Assembly (NCBI RefSeq): GCF_001187435.1
Contig: NZ_LFXA01000004.1
Coordinates: 315,001 to 379,000, forward strand
DNA: 64,000 bases
Direction: 5' to 3'
Origin: Streptomyces caatingaensis
Lineage (GTDB): Bacteria > Actinomycetota > Actinomycetes > Streptomycetales > Streptomycetaceae
Position 1 is the first letter of the stretch. Every line of letters starts with the position of its first letter. The position numbers were made by a program, and so were the translations under genes. Shown here piece after piece: positions 1 to 10,427 of this stretch. The notes below the pieces were generated by a model. That model searched no databases, had not been told where the DNA came from, and was given only the letters and a program-made list of their open reading frames with translations.

Positions 1-717
1 CTCGTCCATGCCGTCGTCGCCGCGGAAGACCAGCGCCGTCGAGCCCCGGTCGGCGAGGACGCCGGCGAGGACGGGCGCCATCCGCGCGTCCGCGACACCG
101 GTCGCCTGGGCCCGGACCCGGGCCGGATTGGTCAGCGGGCCGAGGACGTTGAACGTCGTCCGCACCCCCATCTCCCGCCGCGCCGCCGCCACGTGCCGCA
201 GCGCGGGGTGGAACTTGACCGCGAAGCAGAAGGTGATGCCCGCCTCGCGGGCCACCTCCACCACCCGCGCCGGGGAGAGGTCCAGGTTGACGCCCAGCTT
301 CTCCAGGACGTCGGAGGCCCCGCTCGCGGAGGACGCGGCCCGGTTGCCGTGCTTGACGACCTTCACGCCGGTGCCGGCCACGACGATGGCGGACATCGTG
401 GAGATGTTCACCGTCCTGGCGCCGTCGCCGCCCGTGCCGACGATGTCCACGCTGGGGCCGGGCACCTCGATGAGGTGGGCGTGCCGGTACATGGCCCGGA
501 CGAGTCCGGAGATCTCGGCGACGGTCTCGCCCTTGGCCCGCAGGGCCACCGCGAAGGCCGCGATCTGCGCGTCGGTGGCCGCCCCCCGCATGATCTGGTC
601 CATGGCCCAGGCGGTGTCGTCCGCGCTCAGGTCCCGCCCGCCGAGCAGCGCCTCCAGAACGGCCGGCCAGGAGAGGGACACCGCGCCGTCGCCGCCTGGG
701 GGGGTCGCAACGTTCAT
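1..717 (-). CDS. trpD: Anthranilate phosphoribosyltransferase, 3' end outside window
   Basis: Transfers phosphoribosyl from PRPP to anthranilate in tryptophan biosynthesis. Only the first 239 codons are in the window, against about 350 residues for the family. The frame opens with MNVATPPGG, then shows the N-terminal helical domain ([17 protein letters not shown]), the PRPP loop VGTGGDG, the NISTMSA and KHGNRA motifs, and further on [10 protein letters not shown]. All are diagnostic of TrpD. It reads in the same direction as qcrB but lies beyond a strong hairpin, so it is probably expressed from its own promoter in the short gap. The assignment is secure; the C-terminal third cannot be judged. 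Confidence 0.96.
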   Translation of the reverse strand, partial: MNVATPPGGDGAVSLSWPAVLEALLGGRDLSADDTAWAMDQIMRGAATDAQIAAFAVALRAKGETVAEISGLVRAMYRHAHLIEVPGPSVDIVGTGGDGARTVNISTMSAIVVAGTGVKVVKHGNRAASSASGASDVLEKLGVNLDLSPARVVEVAREAGITFCFAVKFHPALRHVAAARREMGVRTTFNVLGPLTNPARVRAQATGVADARMAPVLAGVLADRGSTALVFRGDDGMDE

Positions 718-778
718 GGGTCCACGCTCCTGGTGGTCGTCCGGCTGTCGGCACCAGCCTAACCAGGTCCGGGAACGG

Positions 779-815
779 CGAGGCGCCCCGTCCGGGGACC
801 GGACGGGGCGCCTCG
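779..815 (-). terminator. Intrinsic terminator after qcrB
   Basis: A perfect 15-bp stem (780-794 with 800-814) around a 5-nt loop lies about 30 bp past the qcrB stop. It should end the ctaE-qcrCAB transcript and insulate trpD. There is no clear U tract, as is common in Streptomyces. Confidence 0.8.
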
Positions 816-841
816 CTGTGGCGATCAGCGGTGAGGGGTGA

Positions 842-2488
842 TCAGTGGTGGCCGTGGCCGCTCGTGATCTCCTGGTACTCCTTGGCCGTGGCCTTGGGGA
901 CGTACCGGTCCTCGCCGTAGTAGCTCTTCGAGAGCCGGACCCGCAGCTTCTGCGTGCCCTTCACCTTGCGGACGACACCGTTCTCGTCGACCTCGGGCTC
1001 CAGGGCCAGCGGCCTCGGCTGCTCGTGCGCGGTCAGCGTGTGCAGCTGCTCCTGCGTCAGCGGCTCGTGGACCTCGACGAACTCACCGTGCGGCAGGCGC
1101 TTGATGATGCCGGACTCGCGCCCGTGCAGCACCTTGTCCTTGTCGCGGCGCTGGAGACCCATGCAGATCCGGCGGGTGGCGATGAACGCCAGGACCGGGC
1201 CGACGAAGAAGCTGATGCGGACGAACCAGGTGACCGAGTTGACCGACAGGTGGAAGTGGGTGGCCCACAGGTCGTTTCCACCGGCCATCAGGGCCACGCC
1301 GTACAGCGTCAGCCAGGCCACGCCGAAGGCGGTGCGCGTCGGGGCGTTGCGCGGGCGGTCCAGGATGTGGTGCTCGCGCTTGTCGCCGGTCACCCACGAC
1401 TCGATGAAGGGGTAGACCGCCATGATCGTCAGCACCGCGCCGAAGACCAGCAGCGGGATGAAGACGCCCAGGACCAGGGTGTGGCCCGCGAAGCTGATCT
1501 CCCAGCCCGGCATGATCCGGAAGAGGCCCTCGGACATGCCCAGGTACCAGTCCGGCTGGGCGTTGGTCGAGACCTGGTCCGGCCGGTAGGGGCCGAGCTC
1601 CCAGACGGGGTTGATCGTCGCGATGGCGGAGATCGCCGCGATGATGCCGAAGACCAGGAAGAAGAAGCCTCCCGCCTTGGCCATGTAGACCGGCATCAGC
1701 GGCATGCCGACGACGTTCTTGTTGGTCCGGCCCGGACCCGCGAACTGCGTGTGCTTGTGGTAGAAGACCAGGATCAGGTGGCCGACCACCAGACCGAGCA
1801 TGATGCCCGGCAGCAGCAGGATGTGGATCGAGTAGAACCGGCTCACGAAGTCCGTGCCCGGGAACTCCCCGCCGAAGAGGTAGAAGGAGATGTACGTACC
1901 CACCAGCGGGATGGACATCACCAGACCGTCGGCGATGCGGACACCGGTGCCGGAGAGCAGGTCGTCCGGCAGCGAGTAACCGGTGAAGCCGGTGAACGTG
2001 CCGAGGACCAGCAGCAGGAAGCCGAACAGCCAGTTGATCTCGCGCGGCTTGCGGAACGCGCCCGTGAAGAAGACGCGCATCATGTGCACCATCATGCCCG
2101 CGATGAACACGAGGGCCGCCCAGTGGTGGATCTGCCGGATCAGCAGACCACCGCGCACGTCGAAGCTGATGTCCAGCGTCGACTTGAACGCCTCCGACAT
2201 CCGCACGCCCTGCATCGGGACGTACGAGCCGTGGTAGACGACCTCGTTCATGCTCGGGTGGAAGAACAGCGTCAGATACACACCCGTGAGGATGATGATC
2301 AGGAAGCTGTAGAGGCAGACCTCGCCCAGCATGAAGGACCAGTGGTCCGGGAAGATCTTGCGCATCCCGCCCTTGGCGAGGGTGTAGATCCCCAGCCGGC
2401 CGTCGGCCCAGTCGGCCACCCGCTCACCGGCGGGCGCCTTGCGACCCTGCGCGCCGGCGCGGGTCGTCGTCGTGTCTGCAGTACTCAT
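842..2488 (-). CDS. qcrB: Cytochrome bc1 complex cytochrome b subunit
   Basis: This 548-residue membrane subunit of menaquinol:cytochrome c reductase carries the two b hemes and the quinone sites. Paired heme-ligand histidines appear in the segments around [17 protein letters not shown] and [16 protein letters not shown], separated by several hydrophobic helices. The PDW..GMSEG region belongs to the second half of the protein. A C-terminal extension of roughly 120 polar residues, beyond the mitochondrial-type length, is typical of actinobacterial QcrB. The start overlaps the qcrA stop by 4 bp (ATGA), indicating translational coupling. It is the last gene of the ctaE-qcrC-qcrA-qcrB run. Confidence 0.97.
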   Translation of the reverse strand: MSTADTTTTRAGAQGRKAPAGERVADWADGRLGIYTLAKGGMRKIFPDHWSFMLGEVCLYSFLIIILTGVYLTLFFHPSMNEVVYHGSYVPMQGVRMSEAFKSTLDISFDVRGGLLIRQIHHWAALVFIAGMMVHMMRVFFTGAFRKPREINWLFGFLLLVLGTFTGFTGYSLPDDLLSGTGVRIADGLVMSIPLVGTYISFYLFGGEFPGTDFVSRFYSIHILLLPGIMLGLVVGHLILVFYHKHTQFAGPGRTNKNVVGMPLMPVYMAKAGGFFFLVFGIIAAISAIATINPVWELGPYRPDQVSTNAQPDWYLGMSEGLFRIMPGWEISFAGHTLVLGVFIPLLVFGAVLTIMAVYPFIESWVTGDKREHHILDRPRNAPTRTAFGVAWLTLYGVALMAGGNDLWATHFHLSVNSVTWFVRISFFVGPVLAFIATRRICMGLQRRDKDKVLHGRESGIIKRLPHGEFVEVHEPLTQEQLHTLTAHEQPRPLALEPEVDENGVVRKVKGTQKLRVRLSKSYYGEDRYVPKATAKEYQEITSGHGHH

Positions 2489-3540
2489 CCGCGCTCCCAG
2501 AAGGCAGGACCGACGGGCTCCTGGAAGTCGCCCATCGCCTCAAGGTAGCCCTTGTCGTTGACCTTGATCCGCAGCTGCGGCAGGGCGTGGCCGGCCGGGC
2601 CGAACACCACACGGCCGCCGTCCGACAGGTCGAACGTCGACTGGTGGCACGGGCACAGCACGTGGTGGGTCTGCTGCTCGTACAGGTTGATCGGGCAACC
2701 CACGTGCGTGCAGATCTTGGAGAAGGCGACGATGCCGTCGACGGACCAGTCCAGTTCCTTCTTGTCCTTGATGTTCTCCGGACGGAGCCGGACGAGCATC
2801 AGGGCCGCCTTGGCGATCTGGTTCTGGAAGTCGTGGTCCTCCTCCTTCATGCCCTCGGGCATGGCGAAGGTGAGGGAGCCGACCTGGATGTCCTCGGGGC
2901 GCAGCGGCTGGTTGGTGTTCTGGTTGACCAGCCTCTTGCCCTTGCCCCAAGCCGTGTGACGGAGCTTGGTGCCCGGGGCCTTGCTGAGCCCGCCCAGCAG
3001 GAACACGCCCGAGAGCGGCAGCAGCGAGAGCGCGCCGAACATCGAGTTGCGGATCAGCTTGCGGCGGCCCATCGCCGACTCGGCGGCGCCCTGGTGGAAG
3101 TCCGCGATGACCTTGGCCCGGACCTCGGAGGGGGCCTCGATCGGGTGCCGCTCGTCGATGTGCTCGACGTCGGACATCAGGGTGCGCGCCCAGTGGACGG
3201 CGCCGGCGCCGATCAGGAACAGCGCCACGCCCAGGGTCAGGCCCAGCGTGAAGTTCATCGCGCTGACGTGCCCGATCGGGAACACGTAGATGTTCTTGTC
3301 GACCGGGATGGCCAGGTAGGCGGCGATGAAGCCGATCGTGGCCAGCATCGACAGCGTGAACATGAACGCCACGGCGCGCTCGGAGCGCTTGGCGGCCCGC
3401 TCGTCGATGTCCTGGATGCGGTGCTCGTGCGGGGGCAGGCCCGGGTCGGCGAACGGGTCACCCGCGACCGCCACGGCGCCCTCGTGCGCTTCGCCCTGCT
3501 TGCTCGGCAGGGTCTCTTCTGGAATGTCTTGGCTACTCAT
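2485..3540 (-). CDS. qcrA: Rieske iron-sulfur subunit of cytochrome bc1
   Basis: This 351-residue Rieske subunit passes electrons from menaquinol to the QcrC hemes. The [2Fe-2S] ligands are visible in CTHVGCPINL (from residue 277) and CPCHQSTFD (from residue 296), followed by the GPAGHALPQL loop. The N-terminal half has three hydrophobic segments, the actinobacterial arrangement, instead of the single anchor of mitochondrial Rieske proteins. The start MSSQDIPEE was chosen because its ATGA overlaps the qcrC stop; an in-frame upstream extension would lie inside qcrC. It overlaps qcrB by 4 bp. Confidence 0.96.
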   Translation of the reverse strand: MSSQDIPEETLPSKQGEAHEGAVAVAGDPFADPGLPPHEHRIQDIDERAAKRSERAVAFMFTLSMLATIGFIAAYLAIPVDKNIYVFPIGHVSAMNFTLGLTLGVALFLIGAGAVHWARTLMSDVEHIDERHPIEAPSEVRAKVIADFHQGAAESAMGRRKLIRNSMFGALSLLPLSGVFLLGGLSKAPGTKLRHTAWGKGKRLVNQNTNQPLRPEDIQVGSLTFAMPEGMKEEDHDFQNQIAKAALMLVRLRPENIKDKKELDWSVDGIVAFSKICTHVGCPINLYEQQTHHVLCPCHQSTFDLSDGGRVVFGPAGHALPQLRIKVNDKGYLEAMGDFQEPVGPAFWERG

Positions 3541-4346
3541 GACTTCTTGGCCTTTGCGGTCCGGGCGGCGACCCAGATGGCGACGGCGATCAGCGCGCCC
3601 AGGCCGAAGACCCACGCGAACAGACCCTCACTGACCGGGCCGAAGCCGCCCAGTCCGAGGCCGCCCGGGCTCTCCGACTTGCTGGAGTTGACCTCGTCGA
3701 GGTACGCGACAATGTCCTTCTTGTTCTTCTGCGACAGCACGCTGTCGGGGAAGGACGGCATGTTCTGCGGGCCGGTCTGCATGGCCTCGTAGATGTGCTT
3801 CGGGTTGACACCCTCGAGGTTCGGCGCGAACTTGCCGTTCGAGAGCGCACCGCCCTTGCCGGTGAAGTTGTGGCACTGCGAGCAGTTGAGCCGGAACAGC
3901 TCACCGCCCTTGGCCACGTCCGCGCCCTCCGGGCTGTACTGGTCCTTCGTCGGGGCCGCGGGGCCCGCGCCGAGGGAGGAGATGTACGCGGCCAGCTGGT
4001 CGATCTGGGCCTGCGTGTAGACCGGCTTCTTGCGGGGCGCCTGGGCACCCTGCTGCTGCATCGGCATACGGCCGGTGGCGACCTGGAAGTCGACCGCCGC
4101 CGCGCCCACGCCCACCAGGCTCGGCCCGTCGGAGGTGCCCTGCGCGCCGGTGCCGTGACAGCTGGCACAGCCCACGGCGTAGAGCTTCTTGCCCTCCTCG
4201 ATGGCGAGGGACTGCGCGGAGTCATCGGCCTTGGCCGACTCCGCCGGCGCGAACGCGGCGTACAGCCCCCCGGTGACCGCCAGCGCGAAGAGTAGGACGA
4301 CGACCGCCGCCAGCGGATGGCGTCGTCGTGCGGAGAGCTTTTTCAC
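3537..4346 (-). CDS. qcrC: Diheme cytochrome c subunit of bc1 complex
   Basis: This 269-residue membrane-anchored diheme cytochrome c replaces a soluble cytochrome c and hands electrons directly to the aa3 oxidase. Heme-binding motifs are CASCH (residues 60-64) and CSQCH (155-159), with axial methionines plausible in RMPM and NMPS. An N-terminal signal-anchor follows the arginines near residue 9, and a C-terminal membrane helix lies at about 235-257. It sits 68 bp after ctaE and overlaps qcrA by 4 bp. The diheme layout and order match actinobacterial bc1-aa3 supercomplexes. Confidence 0.96.
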   Translation of the reverse strand: MKKLSARRRHPLAAVVVLLFALAVTGGLYAAFAPAESAKADDSAQSLAIEEGKKLYAVGCASCHGTGAQGTSDGPSLVGVGAAAVDFQVATGRMPMQQQGAQAPRKKPVYTQAQIDQLAAYISSLGAGPAAPTKDQYSPEGADVAKGGELFRLNCSQCHNFTGKGGALSNGKFAPNLEGVNPKHIYEAMQTGPQNMPSFPDSVLSQKNKKDIVAYLDEVNSSKSESPGGLGLGGFGPVSEGLFAWVFGLGALIAVAIWVAARTAKAKKS

Positions 4347-4414
4347 GGATTACCCCGGTGTCAGGATCTTCTGCGTCGATGCTGGACTGTTGGTCCGGTG
4401 CGGGACGGGACCAA

Positions 4415-5035
4415 TTACTTGATCAAGTAGATCGTGGCGAAGAGCCCGATCCAGACCACGTCGACGAAGTGCCAGTAGTAGGACACGACGATGGCCGCCG
4501 TCGCCTGGTGGTGCGTGAACCTCTTGGCCGCGTAGGTCCGGCCCATCACCAGCAGGAAGGCGATCAGGCCGCCCGTGACGTGCAGGCCGTGGAAGCCGGT
4601 CGTCAGGTAGAAGGCCGAGCCGTACGCGTTCGACGAGAGCGAGAGCCCGTCGTCCTTGACCAGCTCGGTGTACTCGAAGATCTGGCCGCCGATGAAGAAG
4701 GCGCCCATCACGAACGTGATCGCGAACCAGGTGCGCAGCTTCTTCACGTCACCGCGCTCGGCGGCGAAGACGCCGAGCTGGCAGGTGAGCGAGGAGAGCA
4801 CCAGGACCGTGGTGTTCGACGCCGAGAACGGGATGTTCAGCGCCGATGCCGCCTCCTTCCACTGGTCGGCACCGGTCACCGATCGGAGGGTGAAGTACAT
4901 CGCGAAGAGGGCCGCGAAGAACATCAGCTCGGAACTCAGCCAGATGATGGTTCCGACGCTGGTGAGGTTCGGTCGGTTGACCGAGGGGTGCGCGTGCCCG
5001 GTATCTACTGCTGTTGCTGTCGCCACGACCGACAT
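4415..5035 (-). CDS. ctaE: Cytochrome c oxidase subunit III
   Basis: This 206-residue subunit III of the aa3-type oxidase has about five membrane helices, fewer than the seven of mitochondrial subunit III, as usual in Gram-positives. Family signatures include [30 protein letters not shown] and the terminal [21 protein letters not shown]. It heads the qcr operon and is separated from the other cta genes by about 2 kb, the normal actinobacterial arrangement. Its promoter should lie in the 222-bp gap before the divergent gene at 5258. Confidence 0.96.
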   Translation of the reverse strand: MSVVATATAVDTGHAHPSVNRPNLTSVGTIIWLSSELMFFAALFAMYFTLRSVTGADQWKEAASALNIPFSASNTTVLVLSSLTCQLGVFAAERGDVKKLRTWFAITFVMGAFFIGGQIFEYTELVKDDGLSLSSNAYGSAFYLTTGFHGLHVTGGLIAFLLVMGRTYAAKRFTHHQATAAIVVSYYWHFVDVVWIGLFATIYLIK

Positions 5036-5257
5036 TATGTCGGTCGCTTATCTCGCGCTCACTCCGGGGGGTGCCGTTCGGTGTGTCAAGGGCGTATGCG
5101 CTGCTCGTCCGCCCCGGTGAAGAGGTCGCCCGAACCGGTGATGACGCCGTGTCGGAGGGAACGGTGACCTCCGGACCCTCCTCCGGGCGGCCGTGCGGGC
5201 AGTAGCATCCGCGCAACGATCCTTTGGGTGAACTGCTGGGTGAACTGGAGGAAACGC

Positions 5258-5659
5258 ATGCAGCCGACGGCCACCGTGCTGGTCTACAGCGACGACGCGA
5301 ACACCCGCGAGCAGGTGCGGCTGGCGGGCGGGCGGCGCCCGGCGCCGGACGTGCCGCCCGTGGAGTACGTGGAGTGCGCGACCCTCCCCGGCCTGCTGCG
5401 GCTCCTCTCCGAACGGCGGGTCGACGTCTGCGTCCTGGACGGCGAGACGGCCCCCGCGGGCGGGCTGGGCGTGTGCCGGCAGCTCAAGGACGAGGTCTTC
5501 CAGTGCCCGCCGGTGCTGGTGCTGATGGGCCGCCCGCAGGACGCCTGGCTGGCCACCTGGAGCCGGGCCGACGCCGCCGTCACGCACCCGGTGGACCCCG
5601 TCGCCTTCGCCGCCTCCCTGGCGGAGCTGCTGCGCGAGCGCGTCCCGGCGGCGTCCTAG
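5258..5659 (+). CDS. Small receiver-like protein
   Basis: A 133-residue protein with a CheY-like layout: hydrophobic strand 1 (TVLVYSDD), a central CVLDGE turn at the usual phosphoacceptor position, and a late VLMGRPQD strand. No DNA-binding output domain follows, and the lysine after the last strand that receiver domains use is not obvious, so phosphorylation is uncertain. The start was set at MQPTATV because GGAGG lies 7 nt upstream (5247-5251); an earlier in-frame ATG at 5228 has no ribosome site. It is divergent from ctaE and conserved beside the oxidase genes in Streptomyces as I recall them. Function unknown. Confidence 0.75.
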   Translation: MQPTATVLVYSDDANTREQVRLAGGRRPAPDVPPVEYVECATLPGLLRLLSERRVDVCVLDGETAPAGGLGVCRQLKDEVFQCPPVLVLMGRPQDAWLATWSRADAAVTHPVDPVAFAASLAELLRERVPAAS

Positions 5660-5674
5660 CCCGCCGGAGTCCCC

Positions 5675-6919
5675 TCAGGCCACCCGCGGCCGCAGCCGCG
5701 CCGCGTCGGCGGCGCCGGCGCCCTCCCGCTTGCCGGCGGCGAGGGCGCTGCCCTGACGCCACTCCTCCCAGGGCATGTTCCAGTCGCCGAAGCCGTTGTC
5801 GAACGGCGTCATGGTGGCGCCCGTGCTGCCCACCACCTTGACGATGTCCCCGACCCGGACGTTGTCGAAGAACCACTTGGCGTTCTCGGTGGACATCCCG
5901 GTGCAGCCGTGGCTGACGTTGTCCAGCCCCTGCGAGTCCACCGACCAGGGCGCGGCGTGCACGTACTCCCCGCTCCAGGTGACCCGGGTGGCCCAGTGGA
6001 CCGGCAGGTCGTAGGAGTCGGCGCTGCCCTCCGCGATGCCGATCGTCTCGCCGCGCATCCGTACGAAGGATTCCTGCCCGAGGACCACCTTGACCCCGTT
6101 GCGGGTGGCGTAGCCGGGCTTGCCGGTGGTGACGGGGATGGAGCGGATCTCCTGGCCGTTCCTCAGGACGGTCATGTAGTGCCCGGCGGCGTCGGTGATG
6201 GCCTCCACCCGGTCGCCGGTGGTCAGGCGCACCGGCCTGGACGGGCCCCCGTACATGCCGCCGCCCACCTTGATGCCGTCCAGCGAGGCGTGGACGTCGA
6301 TGGTGGCGTGCGGCGGCCAGTAGTCCTGCGGACGGTAGTGCAGGACGCGGTTGTTCACCCAGTGCCAGGCGCCCTGGACGGCGGGGCGGGAGTCGACGTG
6401 CAGGGTGCGCTCCACGACGGCGCGGGCGGCGGGGGTCTGCACGGGGGTGCTGAGTTCGGCGGTGACGGGCTGTCCGACGCCGTAGGTGCCGCTCTTGGGG
6501 CCGAACGTGACGGTCAGCAGCCGGGTGGCCGGGCCGGTGTCGAAACCGATCGTACGGCGGCCCTGGGCGCCGTTGTCGTCCTCGGTGCTCACCCGGACCG
6601 TGTAGTGCGCGCCGGCCGCGAGCGAGCCGGTGCTGCGCCAGCCGCTGCCGTCCGGGAGCAGTTCGCCGGCCACGTAGCGCCCGGCGGCGTCCGTGGCGAC
6701 GACGTCGGTGATCCGGTCGTCGCCGGTGGCCTCGACCTCCAGGGGGTTGGCCGGGTCGGCCTTCGCGCCGTCCTCGGCGCCCTTCAGTCGGACGTCGGTG
6801 GCCTCGTAGGGCGCCTCCGCCAGGGGGTTGGCGGAGCTGCAGGCGGTGCCTCCCAGCGCCAGCGGGACCAGCAGCAGCACGCCGCCGAGCACCGTGCGGC
6901 GTCGAGGAGTCAGGCTCAT
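5675..6919 (-). CDS. L,D-transpeptidase lipoprotein, Ig-like/YkuD
   Basis: A 414-residue exported cell-wall enzyme that should form 3-3 (Dap-Dap) peptidoglycan crosslinks. The start MSLTPRRRTVLGG gives a short basic signal sequence with lipobox LGGTACSS, so it is probably membrane-anchored by a lipidated cysteine. Two Ig-like regions fill residues of roughly 45-260. The C-terminal YkuD domain shows the conserved His (EYVHAAPWS) and the catalytic Cys in VSHGCTGMS. Overall it resembles mycobacterial LdtMt2. It lies tail-to-tail with the small receiver-like gene and downstream of ctaF, separated from it by a strong hairpin. Confidence 0.92.
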   Translation of the reverse strand: MSLTPRRRTVLGGVLLLVPLALGGTACSSANPLAEAPYEATDVRLKGAEDGAKADPANPLEVEATGDDRITDVVATDAAGRYVAGELLPDGSGWRSTGSLAAGAHYTVRVSTEDDNGAQGRRTIGFDTGPATRLLTVTFGPKSGTYGVGQPVTAELSTPVQTPAARAVVERTLHVDSRPAVQGAWHWVNNRVLHYRPQDYWPPHATIDVHASLDGIKVGGGMYGGPSRPVRLTTGDRVEAITDAAGHYMTVLRNGQEIRSIPVTTGKPGYATRNGVKVVLGQESFVRMRGETIGIAEGSADSYDLPVHWATRVTWSGEYVHAAPWSVDSQGLDNVSHGCTGMSTENAKWFFDNVRVGDIVKVVGSTGATMTPFDNGFGDWNMPWEEWRQGSALAAGKREGAGAADAARLRPRVA

Positions 6920-6992
6920 GCTCCCCACGGTAGGAAGGTCCGTCCGCCGCGGCCCGTGGGGAGCGTGCGAACGGGTGGTGCGGGTGCGCGAA

Positions 6993-7034
6993 CGGCCGGG
7001 CCCCGCGCACCGGAGGGTGCGCGGGGCCCGGCCG
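6993..7034 (-). terminator. Terminator after ctaCDF operon
   Basis: A 19-bp perfect stem (6993-7011 with 7016-7034) with a GGAG tetraloop begins 14 bp past the ctaF stop. It closes the ctaC-ctaD-ctaF transcript before the transpeptidase gene. Confidence 0.88.
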
Positions 7035-7047
7035 TGGGCGGGAGCCC

Positions 7048-7446
7048 TTACTGGTTCTGGTTCTCGCCGCGGTAGAACTCGAACACCCAGCCGAAGAGGC
7101 CGATCATGATCAGCGGGGCCGAGAAGAACATCAGCCACCAGCCGACCGCGATGGCCAGGAAGGCAAAGGCGCCACCGATGGCCAGGGACAGCGGCTGCCA
7201 GCTGTGCGGGGCGAAGAAGCCCAGCTCACCGGCGTCGTCCGCGACGTCCGCGTTCTTGTTGTCCTGCGCGCCGGCGTCCACCCGGCGCGCGGTGAACGCC
7301 AGGTAGTAGCCGACCATGACGCACAGACCGAAGGCCAGGAACAGGGCGGTCGTGCCCGCCGGCTCCTTCGACCACACGCCGTAGACGACGGCCATGGCCA
7401 GGATGAAGACGGAGAGCCAGATGAACATCCGGCCTTGGATCTTCAC
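7048..7446 (-). CDS. ctaF: Cytochrome c oxidase subunit IV (actinobacterial)
   Basis: A 132-residue small membrane subunit of the aa3 oxidase. It has two N-terminal helices ([18 protein letters not shown] and the following [18 protein letters not shown]), a soluble middle, and two closely spaced C-terminal helices ending in [15 protein letters not shown], the conserved tail of actinobacterial CtaF. Its ATGA start overlaps the ctaD stop by 4 bp, so it is translated with ctaD as the last gene of ctaCDF. Confidence 0.95.
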   Translation of the reverse strand: MKIQGRMFIWLSVFILAMAVVYGVWSKEPAGTTALFLAFGLCVMVGYYLAFTARRVDAGAQDNKNADVADDAGELGFFAPHSWQPLSLAIGGAFAFLAIAVGWWLMFFSAPLIMIGLFGWVFEFYRGENQNQ

Positions 7447-9170
7447 TTGCCGGCCTCCTTGCCACCCGCGAGGGCCTTGTCCTTGTCAGCGAGATTGTGC
7501 TCCAGCTCGAGAGCGGCGATCTCGGGGTGGTGCAGGTCGAACGCCGGGGATTCCGACCGGATGCGCGGCAGCGTGAGGAAGTTGTGCCGCGGCGGCGGGC
7601 AGGAGGTCGCCCACTCCAGCGAACGGCCGTAGCCCCAGGGGTCGTCGACCTCGACCTTCTTGCCGTACTTGGCGGTCTTCCAGACGTTGTAGAAGAACGG
7701 CAGGATCGACAGGCCGAGCAGGAACGAGCTGATCGTGGAGATGGTGTTCAGCGTCGTCCAGCCGTCGGCGGCCAGGTAGTCGGCGTACCGGCGCGGCATG
7801 CCCTCGGCGCCCAGCCAGTGCTGGACGAGGAACGTGCCGTGGAAGCCGACGAACAGCGTCCAGAAGGTGATCTTGCCGAGGCGCTCGTCCAGCATCTTGC
7901 CCGTGAACTTCGGCCACCAGAAGTGGAATCCGGAGAACATCGCGAAGACCACGGTGCCGAAGATGACGTAGTGGAAGTGCGCGACGACGAAGTACGAGTC
8001 GGAGACGTGGAAGTCCATCGGCGGCGAGGCCAGGATGACGCCGGTCAGACCACCGAAGGTGAAGGTGATCAGGAAGCCGACGGCCCACAGCATCGGGGTC
8101 TCGAAGGACAGCGAGCCCTTCCACATGGTGCCGATCCAGTTGAAGAACTTCACACCGGTCGGGACCGCGATCAGGAAGGTCATGAAGGAGAAGAACGGCA
8201 GCAGCACACCGCCGGTCACGTACATGTGGTGCGCCCACACCGTCACCGAGAGGCCGGCGATGGAGATGGTCGCCGCGATCAGACCCCAGTAACCGAACAT
8301 CGGCTTGCGGGAGAAGACCGGGATGACCTCGGAGATGATGCCGAAGAACGGCAGGGCGATGATGTACACCTCGGGGTGGCCGAAGAACCAGAAGAGGTGC
8401 TGCCACAGCAGGACGCCGCCGTTGGCCGCGTCGAAGATGTGGGCGCCGAACTTGCGGTCCGCCTCCAGGGCGAACAGCGCGGCCGCCAGCACCGGGAAGG
8501 CCAGCAGGACCAGCACACCGGTCAGCAGGACGTTCCAGGTGAAGATCGGCATGCGGAACATCGTCATGCCGGGCGCGCGCATGCAGATGATGGTGGTGAT
8601 GAAGTTGACCGCACCGAGGATGGTGCCGAAGCCGGACATCGCCAGACCCAGGATCCACAGGTCGGCGCCGAGACCCGGCGAGTGGGCGCTGTCGGTCAGC
8701 GGCGAGTAGGCGAACCAGCCGAAGTCGGCGGCGCCCTGCGGGGTGAGGAAGCCACCGACCGCGATCAGCGAGCCGAACAGGTACAGCCAGTAGGCGAACA
8801 TGTTCAGCCGCGGGAACGCCACGTCGGGCGCGCCGATCTGCAGCGGCATGATCCAGTTCGCGAAGCCGGAGAACAGCGGCGTCGCGAACATCAGCAGCAT
8901 GATCGTGCCGTGCATCGTGAACGCCTGGTTGAACTGCTCGTTCGACATGATCTGCGTGCCGGGACGGGCCAGTTCGGCGCGCATCAGCAGCGCCATCAGA
9001 CCGCCGATGCAGAAGAACGCGAACGACGTGATCAGGTACAGCGACCCGATCGTCTTGTGGTCGGTGGTGGTCAGCCACTTGACCACCACGTTGCCTGGCG
9101 CCTTGGTGCGAACAGGCGGTGCTGCCGTGTCAGATGCGGCGGCACCCTGGGGTTCGTTGAGGATGCTCAC
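7443..9170 (-). CDS. ctaD: Cytochrome c oxidase subunit I
   Basis: A 575-residue catalytic subunit of the aa3-type oxidase, holding heme a and the heme a3-CuB site. The CuB and Tyr-crosslink region is clear ([18 protein letters not shown]), as are the K-channel and heme a3 region ([22 protein letters not shown]) and the N-terminal [20 protein letters not shown]. About twelve hydrophobic helices are present. The start MSILNEPQG overlaps the ctaC stop by 4 bp. It works directly with QcrC, with no separate soluble cytochrome c. Confidence 0.97.
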   Translation of the reverse strand: MSILNEPQGAAASDTAAPPVRTKAPGNVVVKWLTTTDHKTIGSLYLITSFAFFCIGGLMALLMRAELARPGTQIMSNEQFNQAFTMHGTIMLLMFATPLFSGFANWIMPLQIGAPDVAFPRLNMFAYWLYLFGSLIAVGGFLTPQGAADFGWFAYSPLTDSAHSPGLGADLWILGLAMSGFGTILGAVNFITTIICMRAPGMTMFRMPIFTWNVLLTGVLVLLAFPVLAAALFALEADRKFGAHIFDAANGGVLLWQHLFWFFGHPEVYIIALPFFGIISEVIPVFSRKPMFGYWGLIAATISIAGLSVTVWAHHMYVTGGVLLPFFSFMTFLIAVPTGVKFFNWIGTMWKGSLSFETPMLWAVGFLITFTFGGLTGVILASPPMDFHVSDSYFVVAHFHYVIFGTVVFAMFSGFHFWWPKFTGKMLDERLGKITFWTLFVGFHGTFLVQHWLGAEGMPRRYADYLAADGWTTLNTISTISSFLLGLSILPFFYNVWKTAKYGKKVEVDDPWGYGRSLEWATSCPPPRHNFLTLPRIRSESPAFDLHHPEIAALELEHNLADKDKALAGGKEAGK

Positions 9171-10132
9171 TTGTTCTTGGTCTCCGCGTTCTTCGCGTGA
9201 TCCGACAGCGCGATGCCCGCCGGCACGTAGCCGGTCTGCCCCTTGTCGGCCAGCTCCTTGAGGTGCTTCTGGTAGCGCTCAGGGGAGACGACCTTGACGT
9301 TGAAGAGCATCCGCGAGTGGTCCTGCCCGCAGAGCTCGGCGCACTTGCCCCTGAAGGTGCCCTCCCGGTTGGGGGTCACCGTGAAGCTGTTGGTGTGCCC
9401 CGGCAGGACGTCCTGCTTCATCAGGAACGGCACCACCCAGAAGGAGTGGGCGACGTCGCGGGAGGTCAGCACGAACTCGACCGTCTCGCCCTTGGGCAGC
9501 CACAGCGTCGGGCCGGGCATGCCGTTCTGCGGGTTCCGCGTGCCCGGGGTGCCGACGTCGTAGACACCGGCCGCGTTCGCCGGGGCCTTCTTCAGGAACC
9601 GGTCCGGGATGGCGTCGAGCTCCTTGAGCTTGCGCAGGTCCTGGCCCGGCTTCTGGCCCTGGGCGGTCTCCATGTAGTTGAAGGCCCAGCTCCACTGGAA
9701 GCCCACCACGTTCACGACGTGCTTGGGCTTGTCCGGGTTGGTCAGGAGCTTGTTCTCATCGCGGGCCGTGAAGTAGAAGAGCACCGACACGATGAGGATC
9801 GGGACCACGGTGTACAGCGTCTCCAGGGGGACGTTGTACCGGGTCTGGGTGGGAACCTCGATCTTGCTCCGGCTGCGCCGGTGGAAGATGACGCTCCAGA
9901 GAATAAGCCCCCACACCAGGACGCCGACCGCGAGGGCGGCGGCCCACGAGCCCTGCCACAGGGAGAGGATCCGCGGCGCCTCCTCCGTGACGGGAGTGGG
10001 CATTCCGAGGCGGGGAAAGTCCTTCGATGTGCAACCGGTGGCGGTCGCCAGAACAGCGCCCGCGGCCAGCGCCTGCAGCAGCTTCCGCCGCACCGGGCGC
10101 CGCGACGAGCGGTCGGAGCCGTTGGGACTCAC
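9167..10132 (-). CDS. ctaC: Cytochrome c oxidase subunit II
   Basis: A 321-residue subunit II with the binuclear CuA centre. The N terminus is a signal sequence with a lipobox (ATATGCTS), so the protein is probably lipidated, then two membrane helices (about residues 55-75 and 95-115). The CuA ligands are visible in HSFWVVPF and [12 protein letters not shown]. It is the first gene of ctaCDF. The 295-bp divergent gap upstream, with an inverted repeat at 10207-10237, should carry its promoter. Confidence 0.96.
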   Translation of the reverse strand: MSPNGSDRSSRRPVRRKLLQALAAGAVLATATGCTSKDFPRLGMPTPVTEEAPRILSLWQGSWAAALAVGVLVWGLILWSVIFHRRSRSKIEVPTQTRYNVPLETLYTVVPILIVSVLFYFTARDENKLLTNPDKPKHVVNVVGFQWSWAFNYMETAQGQKPGQDLRKLKELDAIPDRFLKKAPANAAGVYDVGTPGTRNPQNGMPGPTLWLPKGETVEFVLTSRDVAHSFWVVPFLMKQDVLPGHTNSFTVTPNREGTFRGKCAELCGQDHSRMLFNVKVVSPERYQKHLKELADKGQTGYVPAGIALSDHAKNAETKNK

Positions 10133-10206
10133 GTAGCGCCTTCCCGAGAGTCTCGCCCGCGCGGCCGGCTGCGGCCGTCTCGGTCGGTCGCCGGCCCGCT
10201 GCGGGC

Positions 10207-10237
10207 AGGGTTTGGATGTTTATGCGGACCAAACCCT
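10207..10237. promoter_or_regulatory. Inverted repeat upstream of ctaC
   Basis: AGGGTTTGG (10207-10215) and CCAAACCCT (10229-10237) form a perfect 9-bp inverted repeat with a 13-bp spacer, 75 bp upstream of the ctaC start. The spacing and AT-richer core suit a protein-binding operator better than a terminator. The regulator is unknown. Confidence 0.5.
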
Positions 10238-10427
10238 ACTGGACGCTATTTGGGGTCGCGCGGGGAGGGTGCCCAACGCGCCGGGCGGCTCCCCCAAGAG
10301 TCCCCACAAGCCCCCGGAAGGCTCCGCGGCGGACGTGACGGCGCCGCCGTGACCGCTGCGCGGCGGCACCTGGGGGACCGTCAGGCCCGGGCCGCGCGCG
10401 GCGGAAGGCCGCGCTAGGTTCGGTCGC

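Noticed and set aside
5036..5257. Rex- or heme-responsive site in the ctaE promoter
   Set aside because: No TGTGAA..TTCACA or other known palindrome was found in the gap.
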